This document shows positions 33,569 through 42,699 of a stretch of 64,000 nucleotides of DNA, piece by piece; the stretch's first letter is position 1; the number at the start of each line of letters is the position of its first letter. Location of the stretch: positions 1 through 64,000 of the forward strand of contig CAUSKK010000007.1 in NCBI GenBank assembly GCA_963532425.1. The letters are read 5' to 3'. The notes under the pieces are model-generated. The model searched no databases. It worked only from the letters and a program-made list of their open reading frames with translations, and was not told the DNA's origin. The stretch is from CAUSKK01 sp963532425. GTDB taxonomy: Bacteria > Pseudomonadota > Gammaproteobacteria > Cardiobacteriales > Cardiobacteriaceae. Made by a program: the position numbers and the translations under genes.

Positions 33569-34360
33569 TTAGCCCGGCCGGACCTCGAGGGCGTTCTCGA
33601 TGATGCACATGGGCCGGTGGCTGTAGGGACAGGAAAAGGGCTGGGCCGCCACGGCGAAGACCTCGGCCAGCAGCGCCGGCGTCAGCACCTGCTCCGGCTC
33701 GCCGGCGGCGATGAGTTCGCCGGCCTTCAGCACCACCAGATAATCACAGTAGCGCGCCGCCTGGTTCAGGTCGTGGAGCACCGTAATCACCGTGCGTCCC
33801 TGCTGTTGGCGCGTCCGCATCAGACTCATCAGCGTTACCTGGTGGTTCAAATCCAGATAGGTGGTGGGCTCGTCCAGCAGCAGATAGGGCGTGTCCTGGG
33901 CCAGGGTCATGGCGAGGAAAACCCGCTGCTGCTGGCCGCCGGAGAGCTCGTCCACCCGCCGGTCGGCCAGTTCGGCGGTGTGGGTGAGTTCCAGCATTTC
34001 CGCCACGATTTTTTTGTCCGCGTCGCCCAGGCTGCCCCAGAGGTTCACATAGGGATTACGGCCGTAGGACACCAGCGTGCGCACGCTGATGCCCTCGGGA
34101 ATCTGGTGCTGCTGCGGCAGCAGGGCCAGCTGCCGGGCGAATTCCCGGGGTTTGAAGCTCCGGCTGTCGCGGCCGTCAAAGAGGATTTGGCCGGCCAGCG
34201 GCGGTTGCAGCCGGGCCAGGGTTCTCAGCAGGGTGGACTTGCCGCAGCCGTTGGGGCCAATGAGGGCGGTAATCTTGCCCGCCGGGATTTCCAGCGTCAG
34301 CGATTGACTAATCACCGCCGGGCCGTAGCCGGTACGGAGGTTTTCAATTTTCAGGCTCAT
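33569..34360 (-). CDS. fecE: Fe(III)-dicitrate-type ABC transporter ATPase FecE
   Basis: Energises ferric-chelate import. It has 263 residues. Walker A is LIGPNGCGKSTLL, signature ELSGGQQQRVFLAMTLAQD, Walker B YLLLDEPTTYLDLNHQV, and switch His in VLHDLNQA. LLPQQHQIPEGISVRTLVSYGRNPY and the terminal RPMCIIEN strongly recall E. coli FecE. Its start overlaps the fecD stop by 4 bases. The regulators fecIR and the receptor fecA are not in the window. Confidence 0.9.
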   Translation of the reverse strand: MSLKIENLRTGYGPAVISQSLTLEIPAGKITALIGPNGCGKSTLLRTLARLQPPLAGQILFDGRDSRSFKPREFARQLALLPQQHQIPEGISVRTLVSYGRNPYVNLWGSLGDADKKIVAEMLELTHTAELADRRVDELSGGQQQRVFLAMTLAQDTPYLLLDEPTTYLDLNHQVTLMSLMRTRQQQGRTVITVLHDLNQAARYCDYLVVLKAGELIAAGEPEQVLTPALLAEVFAVAAQPFSCPYSHRPMCIIENALEVRPG

Positions 34361-35328
34361 CGGTCTCTCCGTTTAAGCAGATAGAAGAAGTAGGGCGCCC
34401 CGAGCAGGGCAGTGAAGATGCCCGCCGGCAGTTCCAGCGGCGGCTTGATGATGCGCACGGCAATGTCGCTGAGCTGGAGAATCAGCGCGCCGGTCAGCAT
34501 CGTCGCCGGCAGCAGCAGCCGATGGCGACCACCGACCAGCTGCCGGGCCAGATGCGGCGCCACCAGGCCCAGGAAGGACAGGGGCCCGGCCACGGCCACC
34601 GCCGCCGCCGCCAGCAGCACGGCCAGGCCGAGCAGGAGCAGGCGCTGGCGCGGCACGTTCAGGCCCAGGCTGGCGGCCTTGTCGCGGCCGAGGCTGAGCA
34701 GGTCCAGGCTGTTGGCGGCCAGCAAAGCCAGCGGCAGCAGCAGAATGATGAAGGGCAGGGCAATTTGCACAAAGGGCCAGCTGCGGCCCCAGAGGCTGCC
34801 GGTGAGCCAGACCATGGCCGTGTTGATTTCCATGCCCCGGCTCAGCATCAGGTAGTCCACCAGGGCGGCGTAGAGGGCGCTCAACGCCACGCCGATGAGG
34901 GCCGTTTGCAGAATCCCCGCGCGGCGGCCGCAGACCAGCATCAGCACGGCGAAGGCGACGGCGGCACCGCCAAAGGCCACCAGCGGCAGGGCCCACAGCG
35001 GCGCCCCCGGCCAGAACATCAGGGTCAGCACGGCGCCGAGGCTGGCGCCGTGGTTCAGGCTCAGGGTGTCCGGGGCGGCCAGCGGGTTCAGAATCACCCC
35101 CTGGACAATGGCCCCGGCCAGGGCGGCGGCGGCACCGACGGCGATGGCCAGCAGGGCCCGGGGCAGCCGGTTATTCCAGACGGTGAAGTGCTGGTCGTGC
35201 TGGTCGTTCCAGAGGCCCTGCCAGACCTCCAGGGTGCTGAGATTCAGCGAACCCAGGCGCAGGGCGGCGAGGAAGGTCAGCAGCACCAGCGCCGCCAGCA
35301 GCAGCAGAATGCGATTTTCTCTAGTCAT
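34357..35328 (-). CDS. fecD: Iron-chelate ABC transporter permease FecD
   Basis: FecCD-family permease, 323 residues with about 9-10 helices. The start at 35328 (MTRENRILLLLAALVLLTF) is chosen because a longer frame only extends into fecC in the wrong register; this start overlaps fecC by 8 bases. Family landmarks: NRLPRALLAIAVGAAAALAGAIVQGVILNPLAAPDTLSLNHGASLGAV, GPLSFLGLVAPHLARQLVGG and ELPAGIFTALLGAPYFFYLL. Confidence 0.9.
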   Translation of the reverse strand: MTRENRILLLLAALVLLTFLAALRLGSLNLSTLEVWQGLWNDQHDQHFTVWNNRLPRALLAIAVGAAAALAGAIVQGVILNPLAAPDTLSLNHGASLGAVLTLMFWPGAPLWALPLVAFGGAAVAFAVLMLVCGRRAGILQTALIGVALSALYAALVDYLMLSRGMEINTAMVWLTGSLWGRSWPFVQIALPFIILLLPLALLAANSLDLLSLGRDKAASLGLNVPRQRLLLLGLAVLLAAAAVAVAGPLSFLGLVAPHLARQLVGGRHRLLLPATMLTGALILQLSDIAVRIIKPPLELPAGIFTALLGAPYFFYLLKRRDR

Positions 35329-36319
35329 CTTTGCTCCGGCGTTTGGCGAGATAGACGAAACAGGGGGCACCGATGATGGCCAGCACCGCCCCGGCCTGCA
35401 GTTCCCCGGGGAAGGCCAGGGCCCGGGCCAGCACATCGGCGCTAACGAGAATCAGGGCGCCGAGCAGGGCGCACATGGGCAGGGTGCGGCGCAGGTCATA
35501 GCCGATGTAGAACTTGGCCAGATGGGGCGTCAGCAGGCCGACAAAGGCGATGGGCCCGCAGATGGCCACGCTGGCTCCGACCCAGACCAGCACGATGAGA
35601 TTAAATTGGCGGCGCAGATTTTCCACGGACAGGCCCAGGGAGCGGGCGCTGTCATCGGACAGCTGCAGCAGACTTAGCTTCGGCACGAGGAAAATCAGCG
35701 GCACGATGGGAATCAGCACAAACAGATAGTAGTGCTGCAAATCGGCCCACTGGATGCCGTTCACGCCGCCGGCCAGCCAGGAGAGCACGCCCACCGCCTG
35801 GTCTTCGGCCAGAATCAGGGCCGTTTTCGTCAGGGCGGCGCAGAAGGCGCTCACGGCGATGCCGGCGAGAATCAGCCGGTGCTGCTGGAGCCGCCGGCCC
35901 TCGCTGGCGATGAGCATGACCAGGCCCCAGGAGCAGGCCCCGCCCAGAGCCGCCGCCAGCGGCAGGCTCAGCGAACGCAGCAGCGCCGGCGCCAGGACCA
36001 CGGTCAGCACCACGCCGAGGCTGGCCCCGGCATTCAGCGACAGCAGTGCCGGCGAGGCCAGCGGGTTTTTCGTCAGGGTTTGCAGAATCAGCCCGGCGCA
36101 GGCCAGCACCGCCCCACAGAGCAGGGCCACGAGGATGCGCGGCACCCGGGCGCTTAATGTCAAGGCCTTAATGGAGTCGGGGGCCTCGCGGCCGAGGAGC
36201 CAGTTCCAGGCGTCGCCGGCCGCCAGCTTTAGGGGCGATTGGCCGTAGAGGGAATAAAAACAGGCTGCCACCAGTAGGAATACCGGCAGCAGCCATTTCA
36301 GCAGGGCCAGGGGGCGCAT
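35321..36319 (-). CDS. fecC: Iron-chelate ABC transporter permease FecC
   Basis: FecCD-family permease, 332 residues. Landmarks are ARVPRILVALLCGAVLACAGLILQTLTKNPLASPALLSLNAGASLGVV, GPIAFVGLLTPHLAKFYIGYD and the terminal LQAGAVLAIIGAPCFVYLAKRR. It partners FecD in the membrane. Its start shares one base with the stop of the binding-protein gene upstream (positions meet at 36319), so fecBCDE is a closely packed operon on the minus strand. Confidence 0.9.
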   Translation of the reverse strand: MRPLALLKWLLPVFLLVAACFYSLYGQSPLKLAAGDAWNWLLGREAPDSIKALTLSARVPRILVALLCGAVLACAGLILQTLTKNPLASPALLSLNAGASLGVVLTVVLAPALLRSLSLPLAAALGGACSWGLVMLIASEGRRLQQHRLILAGIAVSAFCAALTKTALILAEDQAVGVLSWLAGGVNGIQWADLQHYYLFVLIPIVPLIFLVPKLSLLQLSDDSARSLGLSVENLRRQFNLIVLVWVGASVAICGPIAFVGLLTPHLAKFYIGYDLRRTLPMCALLGALILVSADVLARALAFPGELQAGAVLAIIGAPCFVYLAKRRSKDD

Positions 36320-37191
36320 TATGGCTGGCTAAGGGCCGTCTGGATAGCGTCGAGAATGCCCCGGGCGGCGTAGAGGCCCCGGGCGCGGGCAAACAGGTTT
36401 TCGTCCTCGTTAAAGACCCGCTTGGCCTTGACGGCGTTCACCGCCTGCCAGAGCGCTTCCTTGGCCCATTTGTCGGTGATGCTCTTGTCGCGGTAGACGG
36501 CGACGAAAATCACGTCCGGATTCAGAGCTACCACCTGTTCCAGACCGATGGGATAGATGGGCTCCTTGCCTTCCTGGGCCGGCACCTTGAAGCCGAGCTT
36601 GGTCAGCAGGGCGCCGGTGTAGCTGCTCTGGGAGTGGATATTGAAGCTGTCCTCGCGGGCGCCGGCGACGAAGGCGGTTTTGCCGGCCGGGACGATTTTC
36701 TTCACCTCTTCGACTTTCTGGTTCAGGTCGGCGATTTTCTTCCGCATTTCGTCGCCTTTGCCGACCAAATCGGCGATGTTTTGCGATTGCTCCAGAATCT
36801 CATCGTAGCTGCCGTAGCGGGAGTTGAAGATGACCACCGGGGCGATTTTGCGCAGCTCGTCATAGGAGGCGCTGTGGCGGTTCAGGTCGGCGATGATGAG
36901 GTCGGGCTTCAGATTGGCGATGACCTCCAGATTCGGCTGGGAGCGGGTGCCGACGGACTGGTATTCCTTGACGTTCTCGCGCACGGCCGGCAGCAGCCGG
37001 TCGGGCTCGTTGTCATCGGCAATGCCCACCGGCGACACGCCCACATTGGCCAGGGCATCGACGAAGGAAAATTCCAGGGCGACGATGCGTTCCGGGGTTT
37101 TGTCCAGGGTGAAATCGCCCTTGGCATCCTTGACCGTGAGGGCCCAGCTGGAGGAAGCTAGCAGCAGGCCGGCCAGTAACAATTTTTTCAT
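36319..37191 (-). CDS. fecB: Iron-chelate periplasmic binding protein FecB
   Basis: Class III binding protein of ferric-citrate/siderophore import; 290 residues. Signal peptide MKKLLLAGLLLASSSWA. The mature start TVKDAKGDFTLDKTPERIVALEFSFVDAL, then GIADDNEPDRLLP and SVGTRSQPNLEVIANLKPDLIIAD, closely follow E. coli FecB. No lipobox, so a soluble periplasmic protein. It is first in fecBCDE. A degenerate Fur-like site lies about 50 bases upstream. Confidence 0.9.
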   Translation of the reverse strand: MKKLLLAGLLLASSSWALTVKDAKGDFTLDKTPERIVALEFSFVDALANVGVSPVGIADDNEPDRLLPAVRENVKEYQSVGTRSQPNLEVIANLKPDLIIADLNRHSASYDELRKIAPVVIFNSRYGSYDEILEQSQNIADLVGKGDEMRKKIADLNQKVEEVKKIVPAGKTAFVAGAREDSFNIHSQSSYTGALLTKLGFKVPAQEGKEPIYPIGLEQVVALNPDVIFVAVYRDKSITDKWAKEALWQAVNAVKAKRVFNEDENLFARARGLYAARGILDAIQTALSQP

Positions 37192-37242
37192 GGGAAAAGC
37201 TCCGGTTTAAAAAGGGGCGCCCATTTTAAACGGCTTTATGTC

Positions 37243-37262
37243 AATTAAGAGAAATTCTTATC
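37243..37262 (-). promoter_or_regulatory. Possible Fur box upstream of fecB
   Basis: The AT-rich stretch TTAAGAGAAATTCTTATC contains an inverted repeat TAAGA-N5-TCTTA. Aligned by eye to the 19-bp Fur consensus GATAATGATAATCATTATC about 11 positions agree. Its AT content stands out in GC-rich surroundings, and a -10-like TAAAAT lies between it and fecB. Iron control of fecBCDE is expected, but this site is only a candidate. Confidence 0.5.
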
Positions 37263-37296
37263 TCGTTTCGCGCCCGTGTTTGCGCCGCCGGGCCAC

Positions 37297-37321
37297 AAAA
37301 AAACCCCGCCGGAGCGGGGCG
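37297..37321 (-). terminator. Terminator after the nitroreductase gene
   Basis: Minus strand: GCCCCGC-TCCG-GCGGGGT hairpin followed by TTTTTTT, 16 bases past the stop codon. Confidence 0.88.
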
Positions 37322-37336
37322 AGAAGCCGGGGCCGT

Positions 37337-38002
37337 TTAGACCACCACCTGCACCACCTGGTCCAGGGGCTGGCGGGTTTTGGGCTTGGGCTCATCGGCG
37401 CGGTAGCCGAAGGCGCACATGACGCTGACCCGGAAGAGGCTCGGGTCGAAGACCATGCGGTCGCTGAGCTGCTGGTTAATTTCGTCATAGTTGAAGCCCT
37501 CGATGGGGGTGCTGTCGATGCCGAGCATGGCCGCCACGTTCATCATATTGCCCAGGGCCAGATAGGTCTGGCGGCAGGCCCAGTCGTAGTAGGCCCGTTC
37601 GTCGGGGTCGATTTTGATGTCCTCCTTCACGAAGTGGGCGAAGCGGTCCAGGCGCTTATTGATGGCCTCCTGGGGCAGATGCTGCACCCGGGCCATCAGA
37701 TTGTTGAGATAGCCGCTGTCCGGATTCAGCGTCGATTTCAGTCGGGCCAGAATGATGACGAAATGGCTACAGTCCATCTTTTCCTTCGCCCCCCAGGCCT
37801 GTTGGCGCAGCAATTCCCAAATTTCCGGATTCTTGATGACCAGAAAACGCCAGGGCTCAAAGCCGAAGGAACTGGGCGCCAGCCGGCCGGCCTCGAGAAT
37901 CAGCTTGAAATCCTCGTCGCTAATCTTGCGCTCCGGATTGTACTTTTTGCAGGCATAGCGGGCATTGAGCAGACGCAGAATCTGTTCGTGAATTTTGCTC
38001 AT
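37337..38002 (-). CDS. NAD(P)H-dependent nitroreductase family protein (NfsB/YfkO-like)
   Basis: FMN-dependent oxidoreductase, 221 residues. FMN-binding residues are expected in ARYACKKYNPERK at the N-terminus and in the C-terminal VMCAFGYRADEPK. APSSFGFEPWRFLVIKNPEI and ACRQTYLALGNMMNVAAMLGIDSTPIEGF are typical of the NfsB-type branch. Physiological substrate unknown (quinones, nitroaromatics or flavins). It follows pepD by about 95 bases and has its own terminator. Cytoplasmic. Confidence 0.85.
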   Translation of the reverse strand: MSKIHEQILRLLNARYACKKYNPERKISDEDFKLILEAGRLAPSSFGFEPWRFLVIKNPEIWELLRQQAWGAKEKMDCSHFVIILARLKSTLNPDSGYLNNLMARVQHLPQEAINKRLDRFAHFVKEDIKIDPDERAYYDWACRQTYLALGNMMNVAAMLGIDSTPIEGFNYDEINQQLSDRMVFDPSLFRVSVMCAFGYRADEPKPKTRQPLDQVVQVVV

Positions 38003-38097
38003 GAAAGAACTCCTAGTGATGTGAAAGGGCGGGGCCGACCGGGGCCGGCTCCGGGGGAAAAGGGGCTAATTGTCCGCCTCCGGCGCCGCGCTGGCAA

Positions 38098-39513
38098 CTA
38101 GAGGTGGCGCAGCAGGTCGCAGAGCCAGGCGTAGCTGCGGGCGACGCTGGGCACGTGGACGCGCTCGCTGGGGCTGTGCGGATTCTCAATGGTGGGCCCG
38201 AAGGACACCATCTGCCAGTGGGGATAGGCCCCGTGCAGAATGCCGCACTCCAGGCCGGCATGAACCACCGTAATGGCCGGCCGCCGGCCGAAGATTTTCT
38301 CGCCGCGCTCGGCCGCCAGCCGTACCAGCGGGCTATCGTCCGGCGACAGCCAGCCGTCGTAGTCGTTGGCCCGTTCCAAGGTGCCGCCCGGGGGCAGCAG
38401 CGCTTCGATTTGGTCGGCCACGGCCTGGCGGTCGGCGCGGTCGGCGGCGCGGATGAAGTTCTGCACCGTCAGCCGGTCGTCGCTGCCCTGCACCACGGCC
38501 AGATTATTGGACAGCAGCACGGCCCCGGTGGCCGTGTGGGTTCGCAGCACCCCATTGGGCAGGGCGGCGAGGAATTCCAGCAGGCTGGCGGCACTGGCGG
38601 CCCGGCCCTGGCCGGCCAGCACCCAGGCGGCCGGGGCCGTGGTTTCCTGCAGGCTGAAGCTCAGGCCCTTGTCCGTGTAGGCGGCGGCCCAGCTCTGCAA
38701 ACGGCTTTCCAGCGTTGCCCGGTCCAGGCCGCTGCCAAATTCGGCGCTGGCCTCGCGGGGAATGGCATTGTGGAGATTGCCGCCCGCGAGGCTCACCAGC
38801 GCGCTGACCCCCAGCCCCTGCAGGGCCTCGACCAGCAGCTTGAGGGCATTGGGCCGGCCCTTGTGAATGTCCACGCCGGAATGGCCGCCGGCCAGCCCGC
38901 CCAGCCGGAGCCGGTACACCGGGCCGGCGGGAAGCGCTTCCCGTTGCAGCGGCAGGCTGACGTTGGCATCGAGGCCACCGGCGCAGCCCACACACAGCTC
39001 GCCGTCGTGTTCAAAGTCCAGATTGATGAGCCGGTCGCCCTGGAGCCAGTGCGGCCGCACCGCCCGGGCGCCAACCATGCCCACCTCCTCGCTGGCGGTG
39101 AACAGCGCCTCCAGCGGCGGATGGTCCAAATCCCGGTCGGCGAGCACGCTCAGAATCATGGCCACGCCGATGCCGTTGTCGGCGCCCAGGGTGGTGCCCT
39201 CGGCCTCGACCCAATCGCCGTTCACCTTCGCTTTGATGGGGTCGCGGCTGAAATCGTGGACGGTGTCCTGGTTCTTCTGGGCCACCATGTCCAGATGGCC
39301 CTGCAGGATAACCCCCGGCCCGGGCCGCTTCCCGGGCTTAATCACGCGGATATTGCCGGCCGCGTCGCGCTCGGCGGTCAGGCCCAGCTTTTGGGCTTCG
39401 GCGAGGATATGCTCCTGCACCGCCGTTTCCTCGTGGGAGGGGCGCGGCACCCGGGTTAGACCCTGGAAATAGTCCCAGAGCGGTTGCGGTTGTAGTTCAT
39501 GTAGTGTCGTCAT
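38098..39513 (-). CDS. pepD: Aminoacyl-histidine dipeptidase (peptidase D)
   Basis: M20-family di-zinc dipeptidase, 471 residues, normal for PepD. Zinc ligands are visible in LQGHLDMVAQKN, TLGADNGIGVAM and TASEEVGMVGA, with a late His in VVHAGLECGIL. N-terminal PLWDYFQGLTRVPRPSHEE is the PepD start. It cleaves dipeptides such as Xaa-His in the cytoplasm. Directly downstream of cstA, a peptide/pyruvate-type importer, which suggests a shared role in using peptides. GGAGGAACC precedes the ATG. Confidence 0.94.
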   Translation of the reverse strand: MTTLHELQPQPLWDYFQGLTRVPRPSHEETAVQEHILAEAQKLGLTAERDAAGNIRVIKPGKRPGPGVILQGHLDMVAQKNQDTVHDFSRDPIKAKVNGDWVEAEGTTLGADNGIGVAMILSVLADRDLDHPPLEALFTASEEVGMVGARAVRPHWLQGDRLINLDFEHDGELCVGCAGGLDANVSLPLQREALPAGPVYRLRLGGLAGGHSGVDIHKGRPNALKLLVEALQGLGVSALVSLAGGNLHNAIPREASAEFGSGLDRATLESRLQSWAAAYTDKGLSFSLQETTAPAAWVLAGQGRAASAASLLEFLAALPNGVLRTHTATGAVLLSNNLAVVQGSDDRLTVQNFIRAADRADRQAVADQIEALLPPGGTLERANDYDGWLSPDDSPLVRLAAERGEKIFGRRPAITVVHAGLECGILHGAYPHWQMVSFGPTIENPHSPSERVHVPSVARSYAWLCDLLRHL

Positions 39514-39527
39514 GGTTCCTCCGGTGG

Positions 39528-39552
39528 GAAGCGCTTCGCCGGGAAGCGCTTC
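39528..39552. repeat. Paired GAAGCGCTTC palindromes between cstA and pepD
   Basis: Exact copies at 39528-39537 and 39543-39552, 5 bases apart. The pair can form an extended hairpin in the intercistronic mRNA. No T-run follows on the minus strand, so read-through into pepD is likely and the structure may rather protect the cstA message. Confidence 0.7.
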
Positions 39553-39561
39553 GGTTTTGTC

Positions 39562-41061
39562 CTAGTCCGTATTCCAATGCTCACCGGCCTTGGGCCCGAG
39601 CCGCTTCAGGAAGAAGGTCAGGAAGCCGCCGGCCGCCGCCAGGCCGAGGCCAAAGGCCAGCCCGTAGTTGAGGCCGAAGCCGATTTGCTGGTTCCAGGCC
39701 AGGAACATCACCGTTACCTGGGTCAGCAGCAGGGCCGGCACGGTGCAGACCCAGTGGAATTTGCGGTGTTTGTAGAGATAGGCCGCCGCCGTCCACAGCA
39801 TAATCATCGCCGTGGTCTGGTTGGCCCAGTTGAAATAGCGCCAGAGCACATCGAACTTGATGGTGGTCAGCCAGCCGCCGATGACAAACAGCGGTACCGC
39901 AATCAGCAGCCGCTTGGTCAGGGATTTCTGCTCGATGCGGAACAGCTCGGCCAGCTGGAGCCGGGCGGCGCGGAAGGCCGTGTCGCCGGAGGTGATGGGC
40001 AGCACCACCACGCCAAGAATGGCCAGAATGCCGCCGAAGTGGCCGAGCATGCTGATGGCCGAGTCATAGACCACCTTGGAGGGCGTGCCGGCTTCGATGG
40101 CCTTCTGCAGGGTCTGGACGTCGTCGTAGAAGGACAGGCCCACCATGCACCAAATCAGGGCAATGATGCCCTCGGTAATCATGGCGCCGTAGAAGATGAA
40201 GCGGCCCTCGCGCTCGTTGCCGGAGCAGCGCGCCATCAGCGGGGTTTGGGTGGCGTGGAAGCCGGAGATGGCGCCGCAGCTGATGGTGATGAAAATCAGC
40301 GGCCAGATGGGCATGTTCGGGTTCGGCTGGAAGTTGCGGAAGAAATCCAGCGGGCCGACGCCGCCGTCGAGGCCGACGCTGCGGAACAGGGGAATGCCCT
40401 CAAAGAGCAGGCCGCCGAGCATACCCAGGGTCATGAACATCAGCAGGGCACCGAAGAGCGGGTAAATCTTGCCGATGATTTTGTCGATGGGCAGCAGGGT
40501 GGCGACGACGTAGTAGATGAAGATAATCGCCGCCCAGACCTTCACCAGCAGGGTGCTGCCCTCGGCGAGGTTGAAACCGAGGCTGGCGCCGACGTCGCGG
40601 CTGACCTGGGCCAGCAGGCTGGCCGGCGAGGTTACGAACACCGCCCCCACCAGCACCAGCAGCAGCAGGGCGAACAGGTCGATGACATAGCGCGACGATT
40701 TGCCCAGGTAGCGGCCGGCCATGCTGGGAATGGAGGCGCCGCCGTTCCGGATGGAAATCATGCCGCAGAAATAGTCATGGACGGCGCCGGCGAAGACGCA
40801 GCCGATGACAATCCAGAGCAGCGCCACCGGCCCGTAGAGGGCGCCGAGAATGGGGCCGAAGATGGGGCCGGTGCCGGCGATGTTCAGCAGCTGAATCAGC
40901 CAGATTTTCCATTTGGGCAGCACCAGATAATCGACACCGTCGGCCTGGCTCCGGGCCGGGGTCGGCCGGGCCGGGTTGATGACAAAGATGCGCTCGATGA
41001 GGGCGCCGTAGGTGAAATAGGCCCCAATCAGCAGGGCCACGCAGCAGAGAAACAGGGTCAT
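39562..41061 (-). CDS. cstA: CstA family carbon-starvation / peptide transporter
   Basis: Multi-helix inner-membrane transporter, 499 residues (the short form; E. coli CstA is about 700). Landmarks: YFTYGALIERIFVINPARPTPA, LLNIAGTGPIFGPILGALYGP, FAGAVHDYFCGMISIRNGGASIP, ISCGAISGFHATQTPLMARC and LPITSGDTAFRAARL. CstA proteins take up peptides or pyruvate under carbon limitation. Its start overlaps the preceding small gene by 4 bases, and pepD follows. Confidence 0.92.
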   Translation of the reverse strand: MTLFLCCVALLIGAYFTYGALIERIFVINPARPTPARSQADGVDYLVLPKWKIWLIQLLNIAGTGPIFGPILGALYGPVALLWIVIGCVFAGAVHDYFCGMISIRNGGASIPSMAGRYLGKSSRYVIDLFALLLLVLVGAVFVTSPASLLAQVSRDVGASLGFNLAEGSTLLVKVWAAIIFIYYVVATLLPIDKIIGKIYPLFGALLMFMTLGMLGGLLFEGIPLFRSVGLDGGVGPLDFFRNFQPNPNMPIWPLIFITISCGAISGFHATQTPLMARCSGNEREGRFIFYGAMITEGIIALIWCMVGLSFYDDVQTLQKAIEAGTPSKVVYDSAISMLGHFGGILAILGVVVLPITSGDTAFRAARLQLAELFRIEQKSLTKRLLIAVPLFVIGGWLTTIKFDVLWRYFNWANQTTAMIMLWTAAAYLYKHRKFHWVCTVPALLLTQVTVMFLAWNQQIGFGLNYGLAFGLGLAAAGGFLTFFLKRLGPKAGEHWNTD

Positions 41062-41222
41062 GGATTTTCCTGGGTTTGGGCGGTGGAAGGGTCGTCGCGG
41101 TCGCGCAGCACCGCGCGGTCGGGCACGCAGCGGCAGTGGGTCAGTTCGGCGAGGCCCCAGCGTTGGAGCCAGGCCTCATAGGCCGCCCAGAGCCGGCGGC
41201 AGGGGTTTTTTAGTGTGTCCAT
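41058..41222 (-). CDS. Small protein upstream of cstA, unknown
   Basis: A 54-residue ORF starting MDTLKNPCRRLWAAYEAWLQ, with AAGGAAAATTCA upstream and an ATGA overlap with cstA, so translation is probably coupled. In many bacteria cstA is paired with a short YbdD/YjiX protein, but the expected PDYDxYVEH motif is absent. The LRRLWAAYEAWLQRW...PDRAVLRDRDD pattern faintly recalls DUF1127 proteins. It is real as a coupled cistron with moderate confidence; function not assigned. Confidence 0.5.
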   Translation of the reverse strand: MDTLKNPCRRLWAAYEAWLQRWGLAELTHCRCVPDRAVLRDRDDPSTAQTQENP

Positions 41223-41309
41223 TGAATTTTCCTTACCTGATTGGACGGGGGAGAACGGGCGCCCACGGCGGGCCCCGACGCCTATCTTAGCGGCCCGGGC
41301 GGCCAAAAG

Positions 41310-42551
41310 TCAGAGCAGGGCCGGCACTTTTTCCGGCCAGGAAATGTCGGTTTCATAGCCGTGAATCAGGTCGGCCACCAGCCGGGCACTGCCCAGGCTC
41401 AGCGGCCAGCCCCAGTGGCCGTGGCCGGCATTGACGAAGAGATTCACCCAGCGCGTCCCGCCCACCAGCGGCACCTGGCTCGGAGTGAGGGCATAGTGGC
41501 CGCCGTTGAGATGGCCCTGGTAGCTGTCGGCGCCCTGGGGATTGAGGTCGCGCAGCACCCATTCCAGCAGGTTGCGGGCGCGGCTGTCATAGTCGCCCTC
41601 GCCGAGGCCGGCAAAGCCGCTGACGCGCAGCTGCCCGCCGATGCGGCTGATGGCCACCTGATAGTCCGGGTCGATGATGTTCAGCTGGGGCACCAGCTTC
41701 CAATCGCTGATGGGCAGGGTCAGGCTGTAGCTTTTCACCGTCAGCAGCGGCGCGTTGAGGCCGGCCGTGGCCAGCAGCGGTCGGGTGCCGGCGCCGAGGC
41801 AGACCAGAAAGACATCGCCCAGGAAGCGTTCCGTGCCGACCTGCACCGCCACCACCTTGCCCTTGCGCGTCTCCAGGCCGCTCACACTGCGACCGAAGAT
41901 GAATTCCACCCCCCGGGCCCGGGCGCGCTCGGCCAGCTGCTGGCTGAAGAGATAACAGCTGCCGCGCCAGTCCCGGGGCAGATAGATGGCGCCGGCGATT
42001 TTATTCGGCGGCAGGGTCGGCTCCCGGGCCTGGCACTGGCTCGGGGTGAGCAGCTCGAAGGGAATGTCGTAGTCGTTGAGCAAATCCATGAAGATTTCGG
42101 CTTCGCTGATGCTGCGCAGCTGGCGGAAGATTTGCAGGGTGCCGCAGGGCTGCTGGTCGAAGCGCAGGGCCTCCTCCCGGTCGAGCTGTTCAAAGAGGGC
42201 CTGGCTGTAATCGGCCAGCCGCAGCAAATCATCGTGGTTCCGCTGGTAAGGGGCCCGGCGGCAGTGCTGGAACAGGGCCCAGAACCAGCGCCAGGAGGCG
42301 GCCGCCGCCCCCCAGCGCCCGGCCACCGGCGCCCGTTGCTGGCGCAGCAGCCAACGCCCGGCTGCCCAGGGCAGGGCGGGACTGGCCCAGGGGGCCACGG
42401 CCCCGAAGCTGAGTTGGCCACCGACGGCGCGGCTGCCCTCCAGGGCCACGGCCGGCTGCCGGTCGATGACCGTAACCCGGTGGCCCAGTTTGCGCAAAAA
42501 GTAGGCGCTGCTGACCCCGGCCACGCCGGCGCCCAGAATGACGATATTCAT
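41310..42551 (-). CDS. dadA: D-amino acid dehydrogenase DadA-like FAD oxidoreductase
   Basis: Membrane-associated flavoenzyme that deaminates D-amino acids (e.g. D-Ala) and feeds electrons to quinone. It has 413 residues. FAD dinucleotide fold VILGAGVAGVSSAYFLRKLGHRVTVIDRQ at the N-terminus; GGQLSFGAVAPWASP, ALRFDQQPCGTLQIFR and the C-terminal VNLFVNAGHGHWGWPLSLGSARLVADLI are DadA landmarks. No dadX racemase is adjacent. It precedes the cstA-pepD group, in keeping with amino acid catabolism. The gene's upstream side is array 4. Confidence 0.88.
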   Translation of the reverse strand: MNIVILGAGVAGVSSAYFLRKLGHRVTVIDRQPAVALEGSRAVGGQLSFGAVAPWASPALPWAAGRWLLRQQRAPVAGRWGAAAASWRWFWALFQHCRRAPYQRNHDDLLRLADYSQALFEQLDREEALRFDQQPCGTLQIFRQLRSISEAEIFMDLLNDYDIPFELLTPSQCQAREPTLPPNKIAGAIYLPRDWRGSCYLFSQQLAERARARGVEFIFGRSVSGLETRKGKVVAVQVGTERFLGDVFLVCLGAGTRPLLATAGLNAPLLTVKSYSLTLPISDWKLVPQLNIIDPDYQVAISRIGGQLRVSGFAGLGEGDYDSRARNLLEWVLRDLNPQGADSYQGHLNGGHYALTPSQVPLVGGTRWVNLFVNAGHGHWGWPLSLGSARLVADLIHGYETDISWPEKVPALL

Positions 42552-42699
42552 TGGAAATCCTTAAATTTTTATGGGGACGGTGCCACAGCGACGGCGCCGC
42601 GCCCGGGGTTGAAATCGGTGGCCGGCCCCTGGCCGTCCGTCGGGAAATTATAAGGCTTTGGCGGCCCGGCCTTGGGCGGGGTGGGCGGCGGCTTGGCTG